This document shows, piece by piece, positions 52,402-60,837 of a DNA stretch of 64,000 nt. This DNA is from Massilia pinisoli (GTDB lineage Bacteria > Pseudomonadota > Gammaproteobacteria > Burkholderiales > Burkholderiaceae_D), in the NCBI RefSeq assembly GCF_024753285.1, contig NZ_JANUGW010000003.1, positions 413,952-477,951 on the forward strand, written 5' to 3'. The notes beneath the pieces are model-generated. The model was not told where the DNA came from and searched no databases. It saw only the letters and a list, made by a program, of their open reading frames with translations. How positions within the stretch are numbered: the first letter of the stretch is position 1; every line of letters begins with the position of its first letter. The translations under genes were made by a program, and so were the position numbers.

Positions 52402-54474
52402 ATGCACGATGTCTGCAAGCGCGACGGCTACCGCATCGCATTCACTCATGCGCCGGTGCCGATGGTGTCGTGCGATGGCGCCACGTTCCGTCTGATCGAT
52501 GCCAATGCGTGCGCCAGGCGGCTGTTCGGCGCCCGCTGTGCCGGGCAGGACGGCGCCGGCATCCTGTCGCTGTACGCCGCCGAACACCGCGCGCGGGTGC
52601 GTGCCGCGCTCGAGCGCACGCTGCGCGACGGCGCGGCGCTGCTCGAGGACGTCCAGCCGGAACGGCACGACGGCCAGCCGGCGCACGGACACACGCGCTG
52701 CCTGCGGATCGACGGCGCCGGCGGCGGTACCGCCATCTTGTTGATCGGGCAGGGTCCGTCGGACGACGCGCAGCGCGGCCTGCACGAACAACTTCTGCGC
52801 ACCCGGGCCGACCTGAGCCATGCCCAGGAAATCGCCCACCTGGGCATCTGGGCCGTGGACATGCGAACCGGCATCGTAGAGACCACCTCGCCCGAGATCT
52901 GCCGCATATTCCACTTGAGCGAGGACGGCAAGCCGATCCGGGTCGAGGACCTGTTCCAGCACATCCATCCGGACGACTTGCCGCGCGTGCTCGGCACCCT
53001 CGACCGTGCGCTGCACGTCCCCGGGGCGCGCTACGACTGCGAATACCGGGTCATGGGCGTCGGCTACATTCGGCACGTGCATTCGCTGGCCGACGCCGCG
53101 CCCGGCGCCGACGGCACGCCGACCCGGATCGTCGGCGTGGTCCGGGACGTCACCGACATCCGGCGTGCGCAGCAGGAAGTCCGGCACCTCGCCTTCTTCG
53201 ACGAGATCACGGGCTTGCCGAACCGTGTCGCGGTGCGGCGCCAGCTGGCGGCCACGTTCGACGCGGACGAGCGGGCGCTGCCGGTCGCAGTGCTCGCGAT
53301 CGACCTGGCCCATTTCCGGCAGATTAATCTGACGCTCGGCCACCTGAACGGCGATCAGTTGCTGCGCGACGTGGCACAGCGGATCGCCAGGCTGCTGGGA
53401 GACGATGTGTATCTTGCGCGCACCGCCAACGCACAGTTCACCGCGCTGCTGCCAGAAACGCACACACACGCCGCGCAACAGGAGGCGGAGGCCATTGTGC
53501 GGGCATTCGAAAGCACGTTCCTGATCGCCGGCGTGCGCTACGAGATCGGCGTTCACGTCGGCATCGCGGTGGCGCCGCGGCATGCGGGTGATCCGGCCGG
53601 CCTGCTGCGGAACGCCGATGTGGCGGCGTTCCAGGCCCGCCAGGACGGGCTCAGCACAATGGTCTACGCGCCCGTCGCCGATCCTTACGACCCGCAACGG
53701 CTGGCCCTCCTGGGCGAATTCCGCCATGCGCTCGGCGCGGGGCAGATCGAACTGTATTGCCAGCCCAAGGTGGCGATGGCGAGCGGCGCGGTCATCGGCG
53801 CCGAAGCGCTCGTGCGCTGGCGGCACCCGGCGCGCGGGCTGGTGCCGCCGTCGGAATTCATACCGCTGATCGAATCGACCGAACTGATCCATGCGTTGAC
53901 GGCGCACGTGCTGCGCGAAGCCGTTCGCCAGTCGTATGCCTGGCGCCAGGAGGGCATGGCGGTGCCGATCGCCGTCAATCTGTCGACCCGAAACCTGAAC
54001 GCGGGCAACATCGCGCATCAGCTGCAAACCCTACTGGCGGACTGGGGCGGTTCACCCGACTGGATCGGGCTGGAAATCACGGAAAGCAGCCTCATCGCTG
54101 ACCCGGGCACATCGATCGCGCAGCTGAATGCCTTGAGCCAGCTCGGCTTCCAGCTCTTCATCGACGATTTCGGGACCGGTTATTCCTCGTTGAATTACTT
54201 GACGATGCTGCCAGTGGACGTCATCAAGATCGACCACGGTTTCACGACGACCATGCTCACCGACAAGCGTGCGGCGGCCATCGTCAAAGCGACCATCGAC
54301 CTGGCCCATGACCTCGGGATGGCGGTCGTGGCCGAGGGCACCGCCAGCCGGGAAATCTGGGACGCGCTCGCCGGCTACGGCTGCGACGAAGCGCAGGGCT
54401 TCTACGTCGCGCCGCCGCTGCCGGCCGGCGAGTTTGCGGACTGGGTGCGCAATCGAGCGTTCCGGATGCCGTAG
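52402..54474 (+). CDS. PAS-PAS-GGDEF(degenerate)-EAL phosphodiesterase
   Basis: A 690-residue c-di-GMP protein. Two PAS domains occupy about residues 10-125 and 140-255 (the second ending VRDVTDIRRAQQEVRHLAFF, a PAC segment). The GGDEF domain (about 260-430) has lost its signature: the expected GG(D/E)EF position reads RTANAQFTALL, so it is probably inactive or an allosteric GTP sensor. The EAL domain is intact, with Glu468 in AEALVRW, DDFGTGYSSLNYL, and KIDHGF; the last conserved EGVE site reads EGTA. The net activity is predicted to be hydrolysis of c-di-GMP. Single gene after the efflux operon with its own GGAG upstream. Confidence 0.88.
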   Translation: MHDVCKRDGYRIAFTHAPVPMVSCDGATFRLIDANACARRLFGARCAGQDGAGILSLYAAEHRARVRAALERTLRDGAALLEDVQPERHDGQPAHGHTRCLRIDGAGGGTAILLIGQGPSDDAQRGLHEQLLRTRADLSHAQEIAHLGIWAVDMRTGIVETTSPEICRIFHLSEDGKPIRVEDLFQHIHPDDLPRVLGTLDRALHVPGARYDCEYRVMGVGYIRHVHSLADAAPGADGTPTRIVGVVRDVTDIRRAQQEVRHLAFFDEITGLPNRVAVRRQLAATFDADERALPVAVLAIDLAHFRQINLTLGHLNGDQLLRDVAQRIARLLGDDVYLARTANAQFTALLPETHTHAAQQEAEAIVRAFESTFLIAGVRYEIGVHVGIAVAPRHAGDPAGLLRNADVAAFQARQDGLSTMVYAPVADPYDPQRLALLGEFRHALGAGQIELYCQPKVAMASGAVIGAEALVRWRHPARGLVPPSEFIPLIESTELIHALTAHVLREAVRQSYAWRQEGMAVPIAVNLSTRNLNAGNIAHQLQTLLADWGGSPDWIGLEITESSLIADPGTSIAQLNALSQLGFQLFIDDFGTGYSSLNYLTMLPVDVIKIDHGFTTTMLTDKRAAAIVKATIDLAHDLGMAVVAEGTASREIWDALAGYGCDEAQGFYVAPPLPAGEFADWVRNRAFRMP

Positions 54475-54491
54475 CAGACGGGAAGCGTCAA

Positions 54492-54710
54492 CCTTCACGA
54501 ACGACTCATCGAAGCCCGTTGCCGGGTCGAACTCGCGCCGGAAGCGATGGCGCGGCAGCAGCGCGACGCGCACCCAGGAGCAGGGTCCAGGCCGTTTCTT
54601 TTCTTCGCCGAGCCAGTATGGCTTGGCCACGTTGACGAACTGCTTCCACGGGCGAGCGACAGCGGCGCGGGCTTGGGTGCCCGGCTGTCGTCGGTGGAGG
54701 GCCGGTGCAT
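54492..54710 (-). pseudogene. Chimeric gene remnant: ABC-exporter 5' end fused to DUF296 3' end
   Basis: On the minus strand, bases 54710 to about 54577 match the start of the intact ABC exporter gene (45157-45288), including two mismatches in a 56-base core, a one-base deletion that shifts the frame, and an ATG at 54710. Bases about 54568 to 54492 match the 3' end of the intact DUF296 gene (57631-57707). The translated pieces are WKQFVNVAKPYWLGEEKKR and ALLPRHRFRREFDPATGFDE, which are nearly identical to the intact proteins. The original DUF296 stop is lost. A deletion or unequal recombination between copies of these two genes best explains it. Confidence 0.8.
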
Positions 54711-54747
54711 CGATCGTACCGTTGAATGTGCGGCTAAAAAAATTCTG

Positions 54748-54771
54748 TTTTACCAAAATAGTTTGGCAAAA
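54748..54771. repeat. Inverted repeat in the AT-rich control region
   Basis: TTTTACCAAA and TTTGGCAAAA are inverted copies with one mismatch, separated by ATAG. The symmetry fits a dimeric activator or repressor site, about 320 bp upstream of the -24/-12 element, a distance compatible with a bacterial enhancer. It could also be chance in AT-rich sequence. Confidence 0.4.
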
Positions 54772-55088
54772 ATCAATTTTACTCTTATTTCATGGAGATT
54801 AATCCGGGTTTGCCTTGAATGCGTTCGTTGCAATTGTTCGAAGAATCTTTTTTTCGGCGCAAAACAAGGCTTCGTACAGAACATGCGCCGAGATTGAGCG
54901 AGTCGGTAGTCTGCCCACAACGGCGCTGCTAATTTTTATGCATTCGGCGTTAAATGCCGCAAAACCCGGGAATTAGTTTCCGTTTGTTATTGCTCGCTGC
55001 TCGCGTTTTTTGTCGAGAAAATTTACATTCGCCCCGATTATTTTGAGTTGCTTTGTCTAACTAACTGAAAAATACGGATTAGTATTTA

Positions 55089-55104
55089 TGGCATATTGCT
55101 TGCT
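55089..55104 (+). promoter_or_regulatory. Predicted sigma-54 (-24/-12) promoter of the Kelch/PEP-CTERM unit
   Basis: TGGCATATTGCTTGCT fits the RpoN consensus TGGCACG-N4-TTGCW, with the GG and GC exactly ten bases apart and five of the seven bases of the -24 block matching. It lies 175 bp upstream of the Kelch gene. In proteobacteria with exosortase systems most PEP-CTERM genes have a sigma-54 site within a large intergenic region, under the PrsK/PrsR system; the match here is therefore meaningful. Activator site not identified. Confidence 0.7.
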
Positions 55105-55279
55105 TACGTTTCGCTGGCGTGCATCCGGACGGTTATATGCAAAAGGGTTTAGCTTGATTGCATAATCCGGGCGGTCATTGTCGATTGAATAATCGAGGCC
55201 GTCGATATTTCAATGCGCCGAGCGGCACGCGTAACTGGGAGATGTTGGGGAGATTTTGCGCAGTCACACCGGAGGATAT

Positions 55280-56809
55280 ATGGAAAATCGATTGGGAAAT
55301 TCGGTTCATGCCTGGGCCGACGCATTGCGCTTGCGTATCCTGAGACGGATATTGTTGCTCTTCACCGTGCTTGCGGCCAGTACCGGCGCGAGCTACGCGG
55401 CAAGCTGGACCCCCGTGACCAATCTCGCACCCGCCGGCAGCGGCACGATGTTATTGCTGAGCGATGGGAGAGTGATGATGCAGGGCAACGGTGCTCAGTG
55501 GCAAATACTTAGCCCTAACGCGCTTGGCAGTTATATCGCCGGAACGTTTTCTTTGGCCGCCCCGACTAGTGTTGCGCGTCTTTATTTTGCTTCCCACGTT
55601 CTGCGTGATGGCAGGGTTTGGGTGTTGGGAGGCGAGTACGTCAATAACATCGCGACATGGACGAACACGGGCGAAGTCTACAACCCGCTGACGAACACAT
55701 GGTCCCCGATCGCGCCATACCCGCCGCAGCCTGAATGTCCGGCGGGATGTTTTGGTGACGACCCGTCGATGCTGTTGAACGGCGACAAGATCCTTGCCGG
55801 GAATTTAGTGAACAACACGAGCCGGCTCTACGATATCGCGACCAACACGTGGGGCCCGCCGATCAGCAAGGTGAACAACGATCGGAGCGACGAAGAAACC
55901 TGGGTCAAAATGGGTAATGGGCAGGTCCTGACATATGACCTGTTTCAAAGCATTTCCACTGGGGGCGCATACGCCGAGGCCTTCAATCCCACAACGAATA
56001 CATGGCGCGATATCAGCCCAAGTAACGGTACGGCCAACGGGACAATTCCGCAGTTGAGCAGCGCCTTCCTGGGTTTTGAAATGGGCCCTGCGTTCCGCTT
56101 GCAGGATGGACGGATTTTCCAGATTGGCGCAAACGACAACACGGCTTTTTACAACCCCGCGACGAATACGTGGTCTGCCGGACCCTCCAATCCAGGCTGG
56201 GGCGCCTATGATGCCGCAGGGGCAATCCTGCCAAATGGGCACGTCATTTTTGCCGCGAGCCCCACGTCCCAACTGTTTAGTACGCCAACCCACCTGTTCG
56301 ACTACAACCCGAGTACGAACACGATTACGCCACTTCCCGGCGTGCCGGCAGCCCTCCAGAATCAGCTCGACCAGATCCCCTGCTTCGTAACACGCATGTT
56401 GATGCTTCCAACCGGGCAATTGCTCCTCACGGACGGCTTCAACCAATTATGGATCTACACGCCAGACGGGCCCGTGAATCCGGCAATGCGGCCTGTCGTC
56501 AATCAAATCCTTAATAACGGCGGCGGCAATTTCACGCTCGGGGGTCAGCAACTCAATGGCCAGTCGGCGGGTTCCAGCTATGGCGATGATGCCGAGAGCG
56601 ATGAAAACTATCCGATTATCCGATTGACGAACACGGTGACCGGCCTGGTCTATTACACCCGTTCGACGAATTGGAGCCATACCAATGTCGGCCCAGGCCC
56701 CGAAACGGTGGATTTCCACACCCCGGCCGGCATGCCGGCGGGCCGATATTCCGTCGTTGCAGTGGGGGCGGGGATTCCGTCATTCCCGGTATTTACGTCC
56801 GTCCCATAA
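55280..56809 (+). CDS. Secreted Kelch-repeat / galactose-oxidase-like protein
   Basis: A 509-residue protein with GGAGG five bases before the ATG. A signal peptide covers about residues 15-38 (RRILLLFTVLAASTGASYA). The mature part has repeated Kelch blades, each with a pattern like GEVYNPLTNTWSPIAPYP, EAFNPTTNTWRDISPSNG and TAFYNPATNTWSAGPSNPG, separated by GRVMMQG-like strands. A C-terminal beta-sandwich (about 395-509) follows. The Cys-Tyr copper site of galactose oxidase is not identifiable, so enzymatic activity is unproven. It is upstream of a PEP-CTERM protein and shares the sigma-54 control region, but carries no PEP-CTERM tail itself. Confidence 0.82.
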   Translation: MENRLGNSVHAWADALRLRILRRILLLFTVLAASTGASYAASWTPVTNLAPAGSGTMLLLSDGRVMMQGNGAQWQILSPNALGSYIAGTFSLAAPTSVARLYFASHVLRDGRVWVLGGEYVNNIATWTNTGEVYNPLTNTWSPIAPYPPQPECPAGCFGDDPSMLLNGDKILAGNLVNNTSRLYDIATNTWGPPISKVNNDRSDEETWVKMGNGQVLTYDLFQSISTGGAYAEAFNPTTNTWRDISPSNGTANGTIPQLSSAFLGFEMGPAFRLQDGRIFQIGANDNTAFYNPATNTWSAGPSNPGWGAYDAAGAILPNGHVIFAASPTSQLFSTPTHLFDYNPSTNTITPLPGVPAALQNQLDQIPCFVTRMLMLPTGQLLLTDGFNQLWIYTPDGPVNPAMRPVVNQILNNGGGNFTLGGQQLNGQSAGSSYGDDAESDENYPIIRLTNTVTGLVYYTRSTNWSHTNVGPGPETVDFHTPAGMPAGRYSVVAVGAGIPSFPVFTSVP

Positions 56810-56820
56810 TCAACGATCGG

Positions 56821-56854
56821 GCCGGATGTCTTCTCGACATCCGGCTGATTTTCA
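56821..56854 (+). terminator. Hairpin between the Kelch and PEP-CTERM genes
   Basis: GCCGGATGTC (56821-56830) and GACATCCGGC (56836-56845) form a perfect ten-base stem with a five-base loop, followed by TGATTTTC. It is a terminator-like structure with a short U-tract 11 bases after the Kelch stop codon. It may reduce, rather than abolish, transcription into the PEP-CTERM gene. Confidence 0.6.
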
Positions 56855-56877
56855 CGGCACACAAGAAGGGGATTTTC

Positions 56878-57564
56878 ATGAAAAAATATTTGATTAATTT
56901 TTCCAAGTATCTGGGGATGTGCGCGCTGAGCATGGGCATATCGTCGCATGCGTTGGCCGCCGTTATTTTTTCCAATTTCGGCCCGGGATCCACGTACAAC
57001 GTCAGCAGCGGCAACGTCGTGGGCGACGGGTTCGACGGAAGTATTTACTCGGAAGGAGACAGTTTTACGCCCATCACGAACGCGGTGTTCGGTTCGCTCC
57101 GGATCGCGCTCTCCGAAGTCTTTCCAGGTTCTCAGGGAACGTCGTTGACGATCAATCTCACGGCCGACGCGGGCAATGCGCCCGGCGCCGTACTGGAAAG
57201 CTGGTCGACCGCCCCAGGCAGCTTGGGCTTGTTGGGTAACAACAATGCGCCCCTGGTCCTGAACTCGAGCCTGAACCTGATGCTCCTCGCAGGGACGGAA
57301 TACTGGATTACCGCAAGCCTGGGTGGCATGGGCAATGCCGTCGCGTGGAACTGGAATTCCACTGGCGACATGAACCCCGAGGCCATCAATGACGGCTCCG
57401 GCTGGTTTTCGCCATCCGGGCTGACGCCCGGCGCTTTCGAGGTGGATTCGGCGGCTACCGTTCCCGAACCGTCGACACTCGCGCTCTTCGGCGTGGCGTT
57501 TGCGGGCATGGCGGCTCGCGCCCGGCGCAAATCGTCGGCGTCCGGGAGCACGCTGAATAGCTGA
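56878..57564 (+). CDS. PEP-CTERM-sorted secreted protein
   Basis: A 228-residue protein. The N-terminal signal peptide is MKKYLINFSKYLGMCALSMGISSHALA. The C-terminus has the full exosortase signal: VPEP at residues 195-198, a hydrophobic helix (STLALFGVAFAGMAA) and a basic end (RARRK). The mature body (about 170 residues) is a beta-rich choice-anchor-type domain with FGPGSTYNV and LAGTEYWITASL motifs and conserved glycines. It should be exported, processed by an exosortase and retained at the cell surface or EPS; no exosortase gene lies in the window. AAGAAGGGG precedes the ATG. Confidence 0.9.
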   Translation: MKKYLINFSKYLGMCALSMGISSHALAAVIFSNFGPGSTYNVSSGNVVGDGFDGSIYSEGDSFTPITNAVFGSLRIALSEVFPGSQGTSLTINLTADAGNAPGAVLESWSTAPGSLGLLGNNNAPLVLNSSLNLMLLAGTEYWITASLGGMGNAVAWNWNSTGDMNPEAINDGSGWFSPSGLTPGAFEVDSAATVPEPSTLALFGVAFAGMAARARRKSSASGSTLNS

Positions 57565-57625
57565 TCCGATGCTCCTTGGCCGGTGCTGCAAGCGACAACG
57601 CGCTTTGCGGCACCGGTCTATTTTC

Positions 57626-58033
57626 TTAAGCCTTCACGAACAATTCATCGAACCCCGTCGCCGGGTCGAACTCGCGGCGGAAGCGATGGCGCGGCAGCAG
57701 CGCGACGAGCACCTCGGCCGTCGTGCGCACGATGCAGCCCGGGCCGAGATGGCCACCCAGTACCCGCCCGCCGTCGTCGGCTACCGACACGTGCAGGTGC
57801 GGACCGTCCGGCGACAGTGAGCCACCCAATGTCAGGATTTCCAGGTCGCCGCGCAATTCCGTGAATTCCGACCGGCCGGCGAAGCGCAGCCGCGCGACCG
57901 ACAGGCTGCCGATGCCTTGCAGGACGAAGGCGGCTTCCACGTGATGCTGCGCGACGAGGGCGTCGAGCACGGTGCGCAGGTCGTGGCCGGCGCCGATTCG
58001 CAAGGGCAGGGTCTGCATGCGGTTGTCCTCCAT
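57626..58033 (-). CDS. PPC/DUF296 domain protein
   Basis: A 135-residue protein with the plants-and-prokaryotes-conserved (PCC/PPC) domain over almost its full length: LPLRIGAGHDLRTVLDAL at the start, FVLQGIGSLSVARLRFAG in the middle, and the metal-site region HLHVSVADDGGRVLGGHLGPGCIV near residues 80-105. Bacterial members are trimeric with a Zn-like site; their role is mostly unknown, and in plants the domain sits next to AT-hook DNA-binding motifs. No AT-hook is present here. Its last 25 codons are duplicated in the chimeric remnant at 54.5 kb. Confidence 0.82.
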   Translation of the reverse strand: MEDNRMQTLPLRIGAGHDLRTVLDALVAQHHVEAAFVLQGIGSLSVARLRFAGRSEFTELRGDLEILTLGGSLSPDGPHLHVSVADDGGRVLGGHLGPGCIVRTTAEVLVALLPRHRFRREFDPATGFDELFVKA

Positions 58034-58201
58034 GGAGGCATTCTACGCCCGTCGGACGCGGCATTGTGAAAGCGCCTCGCCGCGCATTTTTCATTGCAAA
58101 AAAACACCTGGCAAGTTGATCGTTTTGCATATGTATTTCCGCTTGAACATAGGTATGATTTCCGGTTCCTGAAGAGAACCGCGAAGATGAGCGGAGATAA
58201 A

Positions 58202-58540
58202 ATGAAGATGTCAACAAATTTCACGATCGCGGCTGCGCTGGCCGTTACAATCTCCGGTTGCGCCGCTGTCGCGCCGGCGGCCGGAAATCAGTACACGAGC
58301 CGTGACGGCAAGCTGAACATCCGGGGCGAACTGGTCGATTCATCGCGCGTCCACATCTTCGTCAATGGCGACAAGGTCATCGCCGACGAGGTCTCGCTCG
58401 TCACTGGCGACGGACGCTTCGACGGCAACTGGCAAGGCAAGCCGGTCAGCGCCGACTGTGCCACGGCGGCGGGCGGCAAGCTCGGTGCCACCACGTGCAC
58501 GGTCGCCGTCGCCGGCGAGCGCGTGACCTTGGCGCTGTAA
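58202..58540 (+). CDS. Small lipoprotein, 112 aa
   Basis: A 112-residue protein from the ATG preceded by GGAGATAAA. A lipoprotein signal ends in TISGC (lipidated Cys20). The mature part is a compact beta-rich domain with two cysteines (ADCATAAGG and ATTCTVAVAG) that could form a disulfide. Family not recognised. The sequence upstream (58094-58201) stays open in frame but lacks coding character. It ends 4 bp from the convergent hybrid kinase gene. Confidence 0.75.
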   Translation: MKMSTNFTIAAALAVTISGCAAVAPAAGNQYTSRDGKLNIRGELVDSSRVHIFVNGDKVIADEVSLVTGDGRFDGNWQGKPVSADCATAAGGKLGATTCTVAVAGERVTLAL

Positions 58541-58544
58541 CGGG

Positions 58545-60794
58545 TCAGCGGGCGGCGGACAGGTTAGCCAGCAGTTCGACCAGCTGGTCGATCTCGTAGG
58601 GCTTCGCGAGGACCTGCACGCCCGGGATCACGGCGCGCTGCTCGGTGTAGCCGGTGGCCAGCACGACGGGCAGGCCGGGACGGCGCTCGCGCAGCAGGCC
58701 GGCCAGGTCGATGCCGCTCACCTTGCCGGGCATGACGATGTCGGAGAACACGACGTCGGCATCGAGCCCGGCGTCGAGCATGGCGAGCGCCTTGTCGCCG
58801 TCGGCCGCGACCATCACGTCGAAGCCGCAATCCTCCAGGCCGCGCACGACGGCCTCGCGCACGAGCGGATCGTCTTCCACGAACAGCACGCGCCCGCTGC
58901 CGCGGCCCGGCGCCTGGCTGTCCGTGCGTCCGGCCACGTCCGACAGTGGTTGCTCCGAGCGTGGCAGGTAGATGTCGATCGTGGTGCCAGTGCCGACGGT
59001 GCTCGCCACCGTCAGCCACCCGCGCGACTGGGTGGCGAACGCGTAAGCCTGGGGCAGTCCGAGACCGGAGCCCTGGCCCGGCGGCTTCGTCGTGAAGAAC
59101 GGGTCGAGCGCGCGTGCCAGCACGTCGGGCGGCATGCCCGTGCCGGTGTCGGTCACGCGCACGCGCACGTAGTCGCCGCCCGTGCGTTCCAAGGTCGGCT
59201 CCAGGGTGCAGTTGTGCACCTCGATGGCGAGGCGGCCGCCCTCCGGCATGGCGTCGCGCGCGTTGATCGCCAGGTTCAGCAATGCCAGGTCGAACTGTAC
59301 GGGATCGATGGTCACGGGCCACACGTCGTCGCCGCACTGCACTTCCACGCGCGTGCCCTGGCGCAGCACGCCGCGCAGCAGTTGGACGGAGCTGCGCACC
59401 TGCTCGGCCGGGTCGACCGTCAACAGGCGCGCGTCCTGCAGGCGGCCGAACGACCCGAGGCGCGTCGTGAGCGCGGTGGCGCGGCTGACCGTGCGCTTGC
59501 ACGTGTCGATCAGGTTCAGCATCTTCGGCTGGTTCGCCGTCAGCGCGGCCAGCTGCAGCGCGGTCGTCAGCGTCTGCAGCAGGTTGTTGAATTCGTGCGC
59601 GATGCCGCCCGTCAGGCGGCCGAGGGCTTCCAGCTTCTGGCCGCGCACCAAGGCGGTCTGGGCGCGCTCGCTGGCGGCGACGGCGTCGGCCACGCGATGC
59701 TCCTGCTCTGCCTGCGCCGTCAGGATCCGGCGGCTGGCCTCGGCCATGCGCTGCGCCACCGCGTCGATCTCGATGACCCCTTGCGGCTCGTAGCGCACTT
59801 CGCGGCCGGCGCCCAGGTCTTCGGCGCGGCGGCCCAGGTATTCGATCGGAATCGCGGCGCGCCGCGCGAACCAGCGCGCGCCCACCGACGCCAGCACGAG
59901 GAGCACGGCCATGATCGCCGCGAGGAACGCCGCCGCATGCAGCGGCACCCGGCGCAGGTCCGCCGTCGGGATGCTGACGAGCACCTTCCAGTCCGAGCCT
60001 GGCACGGTGCTGTAGAAGGCTTGCACGGGGATGCCGGCCAGGTTCTTGCTCGAGAACACGCCTTCGCGCCGGGCGGCGAACTGCGCCATCGCCACGCTGC
60101 TGAGCGGTCGTCCGCGGTACAGGTCCGGATCGAGCGTGCGCGCGACGACACGGCCGCCGCGGTCGACGATCGTGGCCTGCCACTCCACCGGGAAGCGCTG
60201 TTCCAGCAGCAGGCCCTGCATCGTGGCGGCGTTCACGCCCATCGACAGGAAGTAGCGGATCTGGCCGTCGATGTGCACCGGCACCTGGATCGCGAAGTCG
60301 TGGCGCCGTCCGAGCGGCGACACGAACAGGTCGGACACCAGCGTGCGGTCGGCGCCGTTTCGCTGCATCAGTTCCCCGATGTTCGATGCGCGCCGCGTCG
60401 GCAGCGGCGTGCCCGGCGCCGCGCGCGTGTTGAGCAGTTGGCGGCCGTCCGTGGAGAGCAGGATGATCGTCGTCTCGGCGGTCGGCGCGAGCGAGCTGGC
60501 GTGGTGGAAAAAGGTGTCGAGGTCGCCGCGGGCCAGCGCGGGCGAATTCGCCAACGCGCGCAGGATGCCTTCCTTCGTTTCCAGTTCGTTGTCGACCACG
60601 AGGGCGAAGGCGCGTACGGCTTCCTTGACGCTCGTCTCCTGGGCATGTCGCTCTTCCTGGTAGACGTACCCGACCGCCAGCACCGCCGCGACGAAGGCGG
60701 GCACCAGGATCGCGAGAATCAGGAGCAGCAGTCGGGTTCGAATACGCATGAGCAGGAAGGGCAGTCGCGACAACGTTGCCTCGAAGCCCAGCAT
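58545..60794 (-). CDS. Hybrid sensor histidine kinase with receiver domain
   Basis: A membrane kinase of about 749 residues. The start is uncertain: the frame opens at TTG (60806), ATG at 60794 gives MLGFEATLSRL, and ATG at 60749 gives MRIRTRLLLL; 60794 is used here because it precedes a basic-then-hydrophobic anchor. Two membrane helices (about residues 25-45 and 285-305) bracket a Cache-like periplasmic domain. HisKA follows with His codon at 59595-59597 in GGIAHEFNN, then HATPase_c (TDTGTGMPPDV) and a C-terminal receiver with the phospho-acceptor in FSDIVMPG. It lies 43 bp after the HD-GYP regulator on the same strand, so phosphotransfer between them is likely. Confidence 0.85.
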   Translation of the reverse strand: MLGFEATLSRLPFLLMRIRTRLLLLILAILVPAFVAAVLAVGYVYQEERHAQETSVKEAVRAFALVVDNELETKEGILRALANSPALARGDLDTFFHHASSLAPTAETTIILLSTDGRQLLNTRAAPGTPLPTRRASNIGELMQRNGADRTLVSDLFVSPLGRRHDFAIQVPVHIDGQIRYFLSMGVNAATMQGLLLEQRFPVEWQATIVDRGGRVVARTLDPDLYRGRPLSSVAMAQFAARREGVFSSKNLAGIPVQAFYSTVPGSDWKVLVSIPTADLRRVPLHAAAFLAAIMAVLLVLASVGARWFARRAAIPIEYLGRRAEDLGAGREVRYEPQGVIEIDAVAQRMAEASRRILTAQAEQEHRVADAVAASERAQTALVRGQKLEALGRLTGGIAHEFNNLLQTLTTALQLAALTANQPKMLNLIDTCKRTVSRATALTTRLGSFGRLQDARLLTVDPAEQVRSSVQLLRGVLRQGTRVEVQCGDDVWPVTIDPVQFDLALLNLAINARDAMPEGGRLAIEVHNCTLEPTLERTGGDYVRVRVTDTGTGMPPDVLARALDPFFTTKPPGQGSGLGLPQAYAFATQSRGWLTVASTVGTGTTIDIYLPRSEQPLSDVAGRTDSQAPGRGSGRVLFVEDDPLVREAVVRGLEDCGFDVMVAADGDKALAMLDAGLDADVVFSDIVMPGKVSGIDLAGLLRERRPGLPVVLATGYTEQRAVIPGVQVLAKPYEIDQLVELLANLSAAR

Positions 60795-60837
60795 ACTACC
60801 CGACAATGTCGGGCTTGTCGTGGCTTGACGGTTTGTG

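Larger units (their letters stand above)
54475..55279. other. 805-bp gene-free, partly AT-rich intergenic region
   Basis: No plausible gene lies here. The left part holds the chimeric remnant. From about 54720 the sequence becomes much richer in A and T than the rest of the window. It contains an inverted repeat (54748-54771), long A and T runs, and the sigma-54 element at 55089-55104. It looks like a large control region for the two genes that follow. Confidence 0.75.

Noticed and set aside
54721..54745. Resemblance of the sequence next to the chimeric remnant to an internal part of the ABC exporter gene (44.46 kb)
   Set aside because: About 20 of 27 bases match, over an A-rich stretch and in the wrong relative position; this may be chance, so it is not used in the remnant coordinates.
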